A DNA stretch of 53,944 nt from an uncultured Eubacteriales bacterium (lineage in GTDB: Bacteria > Bacillota > Clostridia > Christensenellales > UMGS416). The translations under genes and the position numbers were made by a program. Location: the NCBI GenBank assembly GCA_900542005.1, contig UQLW01000021.1, forward strand, positions 1 to 53,944, read 5' to 3'. Positions 40,490 to 48,736 of this stretch are shown one piece after another; position 1 is the stretch's first letter, and each line of letters opens with the position of its first letter. A model generated the notes under the pieces. It was given only the letters and a program-made list of their open reading frames with translations. It was not told where the DNA came from and searched no databases.

Positions 40490-41941
40490 TTACATCGCCT
40501 TCAGCCGCGCGACGGCCGTCTCCAGCCGCCTCAGCGACTCATCCCTGCCCAGCAGATACCCAATCTCGTAGGCCCCGCCCGGCGTGGCCTCCCGGCCTGA
40601 AAGGGCAATCCGCAGCGGCCAGAGCACCGCGCCGTTCTTCAGGCCCTTGGCCTCAATGTAGCGGGAAACCGCCGTCCGAAGCCCCTCCTCTGAGAAATCG
40701 TCCAGGCCCCGCAGCTCCTCCAGCAGCTCCTCCAGCACGGGCAGCGCGCTGGCCGGCGTTGTCTTTTGGCGCTTATTGGTATAGAGGGCCAAATCATACT
40801 CGGGCAGCTGGCCCAAGAAGCCGATCTTGTCCACCACGTCCGGCAGCACCTCGCAGCGGGGCTGCATCAGCTCGGCCAGCCGGCGGGTATCAAAGCGGCT
40901 CACGTCGATCGCCTGGGCGAAATAGGGCCGCACCAGCTGATGGAAGGCCTCCGGCTCAAGGCTGCGGATATACTCGGCGTTAAACCAGGTAAGCTTGGCC
41001 ATATCGAATATGGCCGGCGATTTGCTGAGCCCCTGCAGGCTGAAGGCCCCAACCAGCTCCTCCAGGGTAAACCGCTCCTGATCCGTACCGGGATTCCAGC
41101 CCAGCAGGGCCACATAGTTGACAATGGCGTCCTTCAGGTACCCCATATCCAGAAGGTCCTCAAAGGAGGGGTCGCCCTTGCGCTTGGATAGCTTCCGATG
41201 GCTGTCCGCCATAACGGGCGGCAGATGGATATAGGTGGGTTTCTCCCAGCCAAAGGCATCGTACAGCAGGTTATATTTGGGGGTGGACGAGAGGTACTCC
41301 GTGCCCCGCATGATGTGGGTAATGCCCATGGTATGGTCGTCCACCACGTTGGCGAAATTGTAGGTGGGCAGGCCGTCGCTCTTAAGCAGCACCGTATCGT
41401 CCAGGGTGGCGTTCTCCACCTCGATATGGCCATAGATCACATCGTCAAAGCCGCTGATCCCCTCGACCGGCACGTTCTGCCGGATGACATAGGGCTCTCC
41501 CGCGTCAATCCTGGCGCGCACCTCATCCTTGGGCAGGTGCATGCAGTGCTTATCGTATTTGAAGGTCTCCCCCTTGGCTTCAGCCTGGCCGCGCAGCTCG
41601 TCCAGCCGCTCCTTGGTGCAGAAGCAGACGTAGGCCGCCCCCTTCTCTACCAGCTCCCAGGCATAGGGCGCATACATGCTCTTGCGCTGGCTCTGGATAT
41701 AGGGGCCGCAGGGGCCGCCCACATCCGGGCCCTCGTCCCAGTCCAGTCCCGCCTGCTTCAGGCTGCGGTACATGAGCTCCACCGCGCCCTCCACCAGCCG
41801 CTGCTGGTCGGTATCCTCCACCCGCAGGATAAACTTGCCCCCCTGCGAGCGGGCAAAAAGCCAAGTATACAGCGCCGTACGCAAGTTCCCCAGGTGCATA
41901 TATCCCGTGGGGCTCGGCGCGAAACGTGTTCTCACTTGCAT
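40490..41941 (-). CDS. gltX: Glutamate--tRNA ligase
   Basis: The 483-residue protein is a class I synthetase: the HIGH-type motif in FAPSPTGYMHLGNLRT and KMSKS-type KLSKRKGD are both present, with the usual Rossmann domain followed by the C-terminal helical anticodon-binding domain. Length is normal for bacterial GluRS. It charges tRNA-Glu (and possibly tRNA-Gln). Two ATGs (41944 and 41941) follow AAGGAG; the second has better spacing. Lies 45 bases after glnS, so charging of Gln and Glu is encoded together. A separate GlnRS next door suggests that tRNA-Gln need not be mischarged by this enzyme. Confidence 0.96.
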   Translation of the reverse strand: MQVRTRFAPSPTGYMHLGNLRTALYTWLFARSQGGKFILRVEDTDQQRLVEGAVELMYRSLKQAGLDWDEGPDVGGPCGPYIQSQRKSMYAPYAWELVEKGAAYVCFCTKERLDELRGQAEAKGETFKYDKHCMHLPKDEVRARIDAGEPYVIRQNVPVEGISGFDDVIYGHIEVENATLDDTVLLKSDGLPTYNFANVVDDHTMGITHIMRGTEYLSSTPKYNLLYDAFGWEKPTYIHLPPVMADSHRKLSKRKGDPSFEDLLDMGYLKDAIVNYVALLGWNPGTDQERFTLEELVGAFSLQGLSKSPAIFDMAKLTWFNAEYIRSLEPEAFHQLVRPYFAQAIDVSRFDTRRLAELMQPRCEVLPDVVDKIGFLGQLPEYDLALYTNKRQKTTPASALPVLEELLEELRGLDDFSEEGLRTAVSRYIEAKGLKNGAVLWPLRIALSGREATPGGAYEIGYLLGRDESLRRLETAVARLKAM

Positions 41942-41986
41942 CATGGACTCCTTACGCCGGGAGCCCTCTCCCGGCCCCCTATCTCG

Positions 41987-43675
41987 TTATTTGCCGGCAA
42001 CCTTCGCCCAGGTATCCTTCAGGCCCACGATCCGGTTGAATACCGGATGGCCCGGCCGGGAATCGGGGTCTGCCGCAAAATAGCCCTGCCGCATGAACTG
42101 GAAGCGGGAGAGGGCCTCCGGCTCCCGGAGCGAGGCCTCGGCTACCGCATGCTCCAGCACGGTCATGGAATCGAAGTTGATCCGGTCCATGTAGTCGTCG
42201 TGCTCGCCGCCGCCCTCCTGATCCTTCAGCAGCGAGTCGTACAGGCGAACCTCGGCGGGCACCGCCGTGGCGGCGTCCACCCAGTGGATGGTTCCCTTGA
42301 CCTTCCGTCCTGCGGTTGGGCCGCCGGTATAGCTGTCGGGGTCATAGCTGCAGATTAGCTCGCGGATCGTGCCGTCCTCATGCTTAACCACCTCGTCGCA
42401 GCGGATGATATAGGCGCTCTTGAGCCGCACCTCGCCGCCGGGCTTGAGCCGGAAGAACTTATTGGGCGCGTCCTCCATAAAGTCGCTGGCTTCAATGTAC
42501 AGCTCGCGCCCAAAGGATACCTGCCGCGTCCCCATCTCCGGGTGGCCGGGGTGGTTTTCCACGGTCAGGGTCTCCTGCTTACCGGCGGGATAATTGGACA
42601 AAACCACTTTAATCGGATCCAGCACGCACATGGCCCGGGGCGCCGTTTCATTGAGCTCATCCCGGATGCAGGCCTCCAGCAGGCTGACATCCACCGTACT
42701 GGCCGCCCGGGCGATGCCGGCGCGCCGGATGAACTCCCGGATGGAGGCCGGCGTATAGCCCCGGCGGCGCAGGCCCCGCAGGGTCGGCATACGGGGGTCG
42801 TCCCATTCCTTGACATATCCCCCCTCCACCAGGCGGCGCAGGTAGCGCTTGCTCATGATGGTCCCCGTCATATTCAGCCGGGCAAACTCGATCTGCCGGG
42901 GCGGATATTCAAAGCCGACCTCCCGCACCACCCAATCGTACAGGGGGCGGTGATCGTCGAACTCCAGCGAACACAGCGAATGGGTCACGCCCTCGATGGC
43001 GTCGCCCAGCGGATGGGCATAATCGTAGGTGGGGTAGATGCACCATTTGTCCCCGGTCTGGTGGTGCGTCGCAAAGCGGATCCGGTACAGCGTCGGATCG
43101 CGCATATTCATATTGGGGCTGGCCATATCGATCTTGGCCCGGAGCACCCGGGAGCCCTCAGGGAATTCCCCGGCCTTCATCCGGCGGAAAAGGTCCAGGT
43201 TCTCCTCCACGCTGCGGTTCCGGTAGGGGCTGTCCTTGCCCGGCTCGGTCAGCGTGCCCCGGTATTCGCGCATCTCTTCGGCCGTCAGGTCGTCCACATA
43301 GGCTTTGCCCTTCTCAATCAGCCGCTCGGCATATGCGTAGATCTGGTCAAAATATTCCGAGGCATAGTGCACCTCAGCCCAGTCGAAGCCCAGCCAGTGG
43401 ATATCCTCGAACATGGCCTCGATAAAGCGGGGATCCTCCTTTTCAGGATTGGTATCGTCAAAGCGCAGGCAGCACTTGCCGCCATACTTCTGCGCAATAC
43501 CGAAATCCACCACGATCGCCTTGCAATGGCCGATATGCAGGTAGCCGTTGGGTTCGGGCGGGAACCGGGTCTGGATATGATCCTTCACCTTGCCGGCTTC
43601 GATATCCTGGTTGATGGCCTCCTCGATAAAATTCTCGGCCGGTCTTACCTGAGCCTTTTCCAGCCTCCCAGTCAT
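41987..43675 (-). CDS. glnS: Glutamine--tRNA ligase
   Basis: The 562-residue protein is a GlnRS: PPEPNGYLHIGHCK (HIGH motif), RFDDTNPEKED, and TIMSKRYLRRLV (KMSKS motif), followed by the C-terminal anticodon-binding beta-barrels. It begins at ATG 43673-43675, eight bases after AAAGGAG; a GTG nine bases upstream is too close to that site. Many Bacillota lack GlnRS and use GatCAB; those having it are thought to have acquired it by transfer. It heads the operon glnS-gltX-small membrane protein. Confidence 0.95.
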   Translation of the reverse strand: MTGRLEKAQVRPAENFIEEAINQDIEAGKVKDHIQTRFPPEPNGYLHIGHCKAIVVDFGIAQKYGGKCCLRFDDTNPEKEDPRFIEAMFEDIHWLGFDWAEVHYASEYFDQIYAYAERLIEKGKAYVDDLTAEEMREYRGTLTEPGKDSPYRNRSVEENLDLFRRMKAGEFPEGSRVLRAKIDMASPNMNMRDPTLYRIRFATHHQTGDKWCIYPTYDYAHPLGDAIEGVTHSLCSLEFDDHRPLYDWVVREVGFEYPPRQIEFARLNMTGTIMSKRYLRRLVEGGYVKEWDDPRMPTLRGLRRRGYTPASIREFIRRAGIARAASTVDVSLLEACIRDELNETAPRAMCVLDPIKVVLSNYPAGKQETLTVENHPGHPEMGTRQVSFGRELYIEASDFMEDAPNKFFRLKPGGEVRLKSAYIIRCDEVVKHEDGTIRELICSYDPDSYTGGPTAGRKVKGTIHWVDAATAVPAEVRLYDSLLKDQEGGGEHDDYMDRINFDSMTVLEHAVAEASLREPEALSRFQFMRQGYFAADPDSRPGHPVFNRIVGLKDTWAKVAGK

Positions 43676-43719
43676 AAGCCACACTCCTTTGTCATTTTTC
43701 CTTGGGTTTGTGATATTTT

Positions 43720-43748
43720 ATTGTACCACAAGCAGCGGGATGTTACAA
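43720..43748 (-). promoter_or_regulatory. Promoter of the glnS-gltX operon
   Basis: On the minus strand TTGTAA (43743-43748), 17 bases, TACAAT (43720-43725). Confidence 0.7.
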
Positions 43749-43786
43749 CGAATTTTGCAGGAAACCGCCGATTTCCCCGCGACGCT

Positions 43787-43814
43787 AAAAGGGACAGAGC
43801 CTGTCCGTCCCTTT
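43787..43814 (-). terminator. Probable terminator of the NYN-domain gene
   Basis: On the minus strand AAAGGGAC and GTCCCTTT (rc of 43807-43814 and 43788-43795) pair around an 11-base loop and run into a T. Confidence 0.6.
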
Positions 43815-43835
43815 GCCCTTCATATGCCGTCCTCC

Positions 43836-44834
43836 TTAGAGGATCTTCAGCAGCATGGAATGGGCCTCATCGAACTCGACCCGCAGCACGCCGGCCTTTT
43901 CCAGCTCGCGCATCACATCCGAAAAGCGCGAAAAGCCCAGGCTTCGCTCGTCAAAATCCGGATAGACGCCCTGCACCGCCGCCTTGACGATGGAGGGGTT
44001 CACCCGGTCGAAGCCATCCTCCTTGAACTTTTTCAGGATATCGGCCACCATGCTTTTCCAGTTGGACCGGTTCAGCTTCACCTGGCTCGCCGCCTCTCCC
44101 CCATTATCCAGCGACACCTTCAGCGAATGGTGGTCGTCCTCGATGCGGATCGTCTTGAACTTGCGCGCCAGGCTCATCAGCAGCTTGCCAAAGGAGGTAA
44201 ACCCATAATTCTTCTCATTGAAATCGGGCTTCAGCCGGCACAGGGTCTTTTTCAGCTCGCTGGCGTAGAGGAAATCCTCCTCGCTGGCCTCCTGATCCCG
44301 CAGGATGCGCTCCACCAGGCTGTTGAGCTCCTCAGGCGTGTTGCCGTTCACCTCCGGCGCGGGGCCTCTTGCCTTGCCCCGCCGGGCAGTCGTTGAGCTC
44401 ACCGTCTCCAGGAATATAAATTCGTTGCAGGCGTTGATAAAAACCTTGCTGGCCACCTCGCTCCGCGAGATACCCAGTACATATTTGCCCATGCTCTTGA
44501 GCTTGCCCACCAGAGGCGTATAGTCTGAATCGCCGGACACAATGCAGAAGCAGTCGATCAGCTCGTTCTTATAGGCCACCTCCAGCGCATCGATGACCAG
44601 CTGAATATCCAGGTTGTTCTTTTGGTTATACCCCCACCGCAGGGAGGGCACCACATTGAAGGTGTTGCTCAGAAGAAGTTCCTTGAGCTCATCGTAGCGC
44701 TCATTATAGCCGTACACCTTCCCGATCAGAATGTCTCCGCGAATCTTCACCTTCTCGATGACATCTGTCAGCGTCTCCACCTTGCCTCCGCAGTTTTCCA
44801 GATCCACAAACAGCGCGTAGTTGCTTTTTTCCAT
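43836..44834 (-). CDS. NYN-domain ribonuclease-like protein with C-terminal OST-HTH/LOTUS repeats
   Basis: The 332-residue protein begins with a PIN-like NYN domain (residues 1-145): the acidic positions FVDLENCG, NNLDIQLVIDAL and VSGDSDYTPLV correspond to the metal-binding aspartates of LabA/NYN nucleases. After a Ser/Arg/Pro-rich linker come two winged-helix-like segments (about 168-245 and 258-330; LKPDFNEKNYGFTSFGKLLM and VYPDFDERSLGFSRFSDVMR), recognisable as OST-HTH/LOTUS domains that bind RNA. A role in RNA decay or regulation is inferred; the target is unknown. GGGAGGTGAG precedes the ATG. It is divergent from the HAD gene. Confidence 0.85.
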   Translation of the reverse strand: MEKSNYALFVDLENCGGKVETLTDVIEKVKIRGDILIGKVYGYNERYDELKELLLSNTFNVVPSLRWGYNQKNNLDIQLVIDALEVAYKNELIDCFCIVSGDSDYTPLVGKLKSMGKYVLGISRSEVASKVFINACNEFIFLETVSSTTARRGKARGPAPEVNGNTPEELNSLVERILRDQEASEEDFLYASELKKTLCRLKPDFNEKNYGFTSFGKLLMSLARKFKTIRIEDDHHSLKVSLDNGGEAASQVKLNRSNWKSMVADILKKFKEDGFDRVNPSIVKAAVQGVYPDFDERSLGFSRFSDVMRELEKAGVLRVEFDEAHSMLLKIL

Positions 44835-44926
44835 TCTCTCACCTCCCTTCTTTGCCGTCTCTTCCGTGCCAGTATACCCTATTTTGTCAAATCATTCTAG
44901 CCCCTGCAGGTTTTGAGCCGCCCAAA

Positions 44927-44956
44927 TAGACAAGGGCGGAGCCCTTTTGGTACAAT
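44927..44956 (+). promoter_or_regulatory. Promoter of the HAD phosphatase gene
   Basis: TAGACA (44927-44932), 18 bases, TACAAT (44951-44956). Confidence 0.65.
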
Positions 44957-44979
44957 CATCCACAGGGAAGGAGGCCGCC

Positions 44980-45561
44980 ATGAACGTATACGACTTTGAT
45001 CAGACCATCTATACCCGCGACAGCACGGTGGACTTTTATTTTTTCTGCCTGCGCCGGTATCCCTCCATCTGCCGCTTCATCCCCACCCAGCTCCACGGGG
45101 CCATTCAGCTGGCCATGGGCCGTGCCGATAAAACCGCCTTCAAGCAGCGCTTCTTCACCTATTACCGGGGGATTCCCCACCTGGAGGCCCTGGCGGCCGT
45201 ATTCTGGGACAGCCATGAGGATGGCGTCAAGGGCTGGTACCGGCGGCAGCAGCGGCCCGACGATGTGGTAATCTCCGCCTCCCCGGAATTTCTGCTGCGG
45301 CCCATCTGCGCGCGGCTGGGGATCAAATACCTCCTGGCCTCCCGGGTGGATCCGGGAACCGGCATCTATACCGGGAAAAACTGCGACGGCCAGGAGAAGG
45401 TCCGCCGCTTCCGCGAGGCCTTCCCCCAGGGCGCGGTCGATGGCTTTTATTCCGATTCGCTCTCCGATACGCCCCTGGCCCGGATCGCCCGGGAAAGCTA
45501 CGTCGTCCGCGGGGATACGCTCATCCCCTGGACGGAATATGAATCAGCCCCAAAACGCTGA
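44980..45561 (+). CDS. HAD-IB family phosphatase
   Basis: The 193-residue protein carries haloacid dehalogenase motifs: motif I DFDQTIY at the very N terminus (nucleophile and acid/base aspartates), motif II in VVISASPEF, a lysine in TGKNCDGQEKV and the acidic motif YSDSLSDTPL. The size and SASPEF region resemble the phosphoserine-phosphatase-like IB group; the substrate is undetermined. The start chosen, ATG at 44980, follows GGAAGGAGG. It is monocistronic with a strong terminator facing the convergent surface-protein gene. Confidence 0.88.
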   Translation: MNVYDFDQTIYTRDSTVDFYFFCLRRYPSICRFIPTQLHGAIQLAMGRADKTAFKQRFFTYYRGIPHLEALAAVFWDSHEDGVKGWYRRQQRPDDVVISASPEFLLRPICARLGIKYLLASRVDPGTGIYTGKNCDGQEKVRRFREAFPQGAVDGFYSDSLSDTPLARIARESYVVRGDTLIPWTEYESAPKR

Positions 45562-45582
45562 CTGCTTTTGACAGCACAACCG

Positions 45583-45619
45583 CAAAGGGCTGGCTGAGAT
45601 TCTCTCAGCCAGCCCTTTG
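45583..45619. terminator. Bidirectional terminator between HAD and surface-protein genes
   Basis: Perfect 17-bp stem CAAAGGGCTGGCTGAGA (45583-45599) / 45603-45619 with loop TTC. TGT follows on the plus strand, and the minus-strand transcript runs into GCGGTTG, so the T-runs are poor but the stem is strong. Confidence 0.7.
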
Positions 45620-45636
45620 TGCATAGGAACCGGTTT

Positions 45637-46692
45637 TTAGTGCTTCGCAGCCTTCTTTCTGCCGTATACGACTGTGCCGACAATCCCGGCGCCTGCCGCA
45701 AGCAGGAGCATACCCCACAGCATCATATCGCTGTTGTCGCCCGTCTTGGGGGATTCCGTGCTCGCCTTGTCCGTGGAAGCGGGCGTGGTGGTAGGATCGG
45801 GAGTATTGGTCGGGGCAGGTGTCGTCGTGGGCGTGGGCTCAGCCGTCACATAGTCCGGGTCTGCCGCGCCGCAGACGGCGCATTTGCCGTCTTGGTAGAT
45901 ATGTGCCAATTTTGCAATCGCTTTGCCCTGTTCAATGACTTCACCACAGCCCTTGCACACGATGTCGCCAGTATAGCCTTCTTCAGTGCAGGTGGCTTCC
46001 TTTGCGCCGGCAATTTCGGTTTCCCCATGCTCTCCCGTTGCGGGGATCGCTTCAGATTCCTTGTATCCACATACGCAGGCACGTTCTTTTGTGCCCTCCT
46101 GCGTTTCAGTAGGCGCCTTTACCTCTGTCCAGTCTCCGAAGCTGTGGTTCGCCGTCGTAGCGTTAATGCTATCTTCCTTATTCGGGCAGGCGTCGTCCTG
46201 GCATTCCTGCCAGTGCTTGGTGTCGTCGTACTGATATTCGCCGTAATCGTGAAGCACCGGCGCGATTATATCCATCACGATGCTTCTACCTCCGTCGCCG
46301 CCATCCCGGATAGAGTAAGGCTTTACCGTTTGTCCATTGACATAAATAGTAACGTCAATATCCTTTGCGTTAGCAGTGTCAAAGCTATAGCCCTGTTTGG
46401 TCCAGATATAGAAATAATACCGGTATGTGTCATCATGCGCTTTAAGCGGCTCGGTGATTGCCACATCGCCGCCGCTACCGGTTCTGACTAGCTTCGCATT
46501 TTGCACCCATAATTTATCAGAATTTGCCGTTACATTGTCCTCGTCCCATGTAGCTCCCACGGTGTAATTGTTGACGGTAAGGGAGAACGAGTCAATATTT
46601 TCGCTCGTGCCCTCGGCCAAAGCCGCCATAGGCAGCATCATGCAGACCATAGCGGCTGCCACGAGCAGAGCCAGCCATCTTTTCTTTTTCAT
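45637..46692 (-). CDS. Cell-wall-anchored surface protein with SPKTG sorting signal
   Basis: The 351-residue protein has a signal peptide (MKKKRWLALLVAAAMVCMML..AALA) and a beta-rich domain (about 28-160). A cysteine-rich part (about 165-270) follows with repeated CxxC-like modules (KHWQECQDDACP, ERACVCGYKE, DIVCKGCGEV, GKCAVCGAA). Then come a Thr/Pro-rich wall-spanning linker and SPKTGD, a hydrophobic helix and GRKKAAKH, the standard clostridial sortase signal. Its zinc-ribbon-like modules resemble those of the larger surface protein at 17573. No sortase gene is near. ATG at 46690-46692 follows GAAGGAGG by 9 bases. The leader carries the palindrome repeats of 46754-46803. Confidence 0.88.
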   Translation of the reverse strand: MKKKRWLALLVAAAMVCMMLPMAALAEGTSENIDSFSLTVNNYTVGATWDEDNVTANSDKLWVQNAKLVRTGSGGDVAITEPLKAHDDTYRYYFYIWTKQGYSFDTANAKDIDVTIYVNGQTVKPYSIRDGGDGGRSIVMDIIAPVLHDYGEYQYDDTKHWQECQDDACPNKEDSINATTANHSFGDWTEVKAPTETQEGTKERACVCGYKESEAIPATGEHGETEIAGAKEATCTEEGYTGDIVCKGCGEVIEQGKAIAKLAHIYQDGKCAVCGAADPDYVTAEPTPTTTPAPTNTPDPTTTPASTDKASTESPKTGDNSDMMLWGMLLLAAGAGIVGTVVYGRKKAAKH

Positions 46693-46753
46693 CAATCAAA
46701 CCCTCCTTCAAGTTATTATCCCGAACTCGAAAGAGGGTTTATGGCAGCGCTCT

Positions 46754-46803
46754 CCTCCGAGGCAGAACGGATCTTGGCCTCAGAGGTGTTGGCCTCAGAG
46801 GTG
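46754..46803. repeat. Three CCTCNGAGG palindromes, two in a 15-bp tandem repeat
   Basis: CCTCCGAGG (46754-46762), CCTCAGAGG (46778-46786) and CCTCAGAGG (46793-46801). The last two lie in the exact tandem unit TTGGCCTCAGAGGTG (46774-46788 and 46789-46803). They fall in the leader of the surface-protein gene and look like operator or RNA-element repeats. Confidence 0.6.
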
Positions 46804-46820
46804 TAGTTATGTCATTGAAA

Positions 46821-46849
46821 ATGATACGTCATCGGGATTGTAATTGCAA
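46821..46849 (-). promoter_or_regulatory. Promoter of the SPKTG surface-protein gene
   Basis: On the minus strand TTGCAA (46844-46849), 17 bases, TATCAT (46821-46826). The leader to the ATG is about 120 bases and holds the palindrome repeats. Confidence 0.6.
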
Positions 46850-47169
46850 TAGTTTTTTGCTCATTTTTTTGCTGTATTTCTCCGGTATTATACGCTTTCT
46901 GCGCCGGTGCTCCGTAACCCTATATGGTTACGGCTTCTCTGCATTTTCATGGCATAAATCCCGTTGCAGCCTTCTCTCCCTGCATATCACAGGTAAGATC
47001 AATGAAATTTTCAGGAGAACCGGCGAGCCCTCCGTATTCTTTCTTTAGACATTCGGCGGAGCTGTTATGAAGGCGGACAGGGCTTGTTTATCCTGACCGT
47101 TGGCGAGGGCCGCTGTTTCTGCTATTCCATAAGGGGAGCCAGAAATGAAAGGGAGAATTCATATCCATA
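46850..47169. other. AT-richer intergenic stretch
   Basis: The base composition is visibly more AT-rich than the flanking genes. A 79-codon frame (46809-47048) is probably chance. I see no RNA gene or clear mobile-element end. Confidence 0.4.
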
Positions 47170-47178
47170 TGGTATAAT
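47170..47178 (+). promoter_or_regulatory. Extended -10 element before the orphan membrane-anchored gene
   Basis: TGGTATAAT is a perfect TG-N-TATAAT extended -10 at 47170-47178. No good -35 is visible 17 bases further up, consistent with extended -10 use. Confidence 0.6.
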
Positions 47179-47224
47179 GAATATGCCACAGAAGTTTACC
47201 CCCATTGGACGAAGAGGGATGGTC

Positions 47225-47740
47225 ATGAAAAAGAAACACCTCATAATTGGATTTTTTGTATTATTCCTGTTGGTTGCGCCATTTATTTTGTGGAGGATGT
47301 TTCCTCATCCGTTTTCTGCATTACTCTCCAGCTATGAGGATGATTTCACAGGTTTTTCAGGCGTTATGCATAATGCTGCCGTGGAAAATGGAAGTCCCCG
47401 TATGGATGCTTATCAAATACGCTCCTCTGATAACGCTGAAATGATGCAAGAATTGGCCGCCCTTCTGGAATCTTCCAAGTATCGCAATGATTTCCGGAAT
47501 CTGCTGCCGTGGGATGCCGCTTCTTCCAGTAAAAACAGCAATCATGACGTGCGTACTGTAGCTTTTACATTTACGGGGGCACAAACCGATCGTATTTCTG
47601 TCATTTTCCAAGAGGGAAATGTACTGATTGCTAACGGCGCCGGGATTTCGATTTATCATCCAACAAATCCAGAGCTCTTAGATAAGATTGAGGCGTATAT
47701 GAAGCATTACGGTGAGAAAGCAGAAGAAGGCGCAGAATAA
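47225..47740 (+). CDS. Membrane-anchored protein of unknown function
   Basis: The 171-residue protein has one N-terminal membrane anchor (residues 4-25: KHLIIGFFVLFLLVAPFILW) and a soluble external domain with no motif I recognise (SSYEDDFTGFSGVMHNAAV, VAFTFTGAQTDRISVIFQEG, GISIYHPTNPELLDKIEAY). Codon use is markedly more AT-rich than in neighbours, pointing to acquisition from elsewhere or relaxed drift. AGAGGG lies 6 bases before the ATG at 47225; another ATG lies 6 bases upstream. It is alone between two terminator-like hairpins. No function is assigned. Confidence 0.65.
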   Translation: MKKKHLIIGFFVLFLLVAPFILWRMFPHPFSALLSSYEDDFTGFSGVMHNAAVENGSPRMDAYQIRSSDNAEMMQELAALLESSKYRNDFRNLLPWDAASSSKNSNHDVRTVAFTFTGAQTDRISVIFQEGNVLIANGAGISIYHPTNPELLDKIEAYMKHYGEKAEEGAE

Positions 47741-47780
47741 CTTCCCCCCCACATCCCACGCTCAAACCACATAAATGCAC

Positions 47781-47819
47781 AGGAGCCAGCCGTCTGCGGT
47801 ATACAGACGGCTGGCTCCT
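47781..47819. terminator. Perfect 16-bp hairpin downstream of thrB and the orphan gene
   Basis: Arms 47781-47796 (AGGAGCCAGCCGTCTG) and 47804-47819 around CGGTATA. It lies between converging transcripts; T-runs are weak. Confidence 0.6.
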
Positions 47820-47848
47820 TGGGTTTCCTTCATCGTCCTATATGGGCC

Positions 47849-48736
47849 TTATTGCCGGCCAGGCTCCACACGCACCCCGTGATCCACGATGGACAGGGTT
47901 TTCGCCTTCCACTGCCAAGCAAGGCCGGCGAGCGCCGCTTCCAGCGCAGCCTCCGGCGGCGGGGGTGAAAGCCACAGGCTCATGATGGTAGGCCCTGCGC
48001 CGCTCAAGAAGGCGGCCGCCGCGCCCATCGCCTCGACGCGCCGGATCACCTCGTCATAATCAGGGATCAGCGCAGCGCGGTACCCCTGATGCAGCCTGTC
48101 CTGGCAGGCCCTTCCCAGCAGCTCCAGCTTGCCCGACGCCAGGGCGGCTGCCAGCAGGGCGGCGCGTCCGGCGTTGAATACGCCGTCGGCCCGGGGCACG
48201 GACGGAGGCAGCACTGCCCTGGCCTTGGCCGTGGGCAGGGGATGGTTCGGAATCAGGGCCGCTGCGTACAGGCCCTGCGGCGGATCCAGGCGCACCCAGT
48301 CCACGCGCTTCCCCTCCATCACGCCCACGCAGACCCCGCCTTCCCAGGCGGGCAGCACATTATCGGGATGCCCCTCCATCCCGGCGGACAGCTCAACGCA
48401 GTCCCGCCGCGAAAGAAGCCCGCCCTCCAGCGCGTTGGCGGCGGCAACGCCCGCCGCAATGCAGGCCGCCGAGCTGCCCAGCCCCCGGGAGCCGGGAATG
48501 GCGTCCTGCTGGGTCAGGCTCACCGGCCTGGGCTTTCTGCCCATCTCCTCCCAGGCCCTTACCATGGCTTTATAGATCAGGTGATCCTCGATGCGGGTAA
48601 TATAGGCGGGCTGCCCCTGCATCCGGCTGCGCTCGCTGGCCTCAATCTCCACCTGGTTGCCCATGGACAGCGCCATGCCCATGGCGTCGAAGCCAGGGCC
48701 CAGGTTGGCGCTGGTAGCGGGTGTCCATATCTTCAT
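47849..48736 (-). CDS. thrB: Homoserine kinase
   Basis: The 295-residue protein is a GHMP kinase: MKIWTPATSANLGPGFDAMG, the ATP loop PGSRGLGSSAACIAAG, GHPDNVLPAWEGG and the C-terminal SGAGPTIMSL. It phosphorylates homoserine to O-phosphohomoserine, the step before threonine synthase. The start at 48734-48736 overlaps the thrC stop by four bases (ATGA). Lies last in hom-thrC-thrB. The SGAGPT and PGSRGLGSS stretches are classical, so function is firm. Confidence 0.95.
   Translation of the reverse strand: MKIWTPATSANLGPGFDAMGMALSMGNQVEIEASERSRMQGQPAYITRIEDHLIYKAMVRAWEEMGRKPRPVSLTQQDAIPGSRGLGSSAACIAAGVAAANALEGGLLSRRDCVELSAGMEGHPDNVLPAWEGGVCVGVMEGKRVDWVRLDPPQGLYAAALIPNHPLPTAKARAVLPPSVPRADGVFNAGRAALLAAALASGKLELLGRACQDRLHQGYRAALIPDYDEVIRRVEAMGAAAAFLSGAGPTIMSLWLSPPPPEAALEAALAGLAWQWKAKTLSIVDHGVRVEPGRQ

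Noticed and set aside
46809..47048. A 79-codon plus-strand frame beginning after GAGGTG
   Set aside because: The GAGGTG is part of the tandem repeat, the protein is Phe/Cys/Ser-rich without family, and it lies within a control region.
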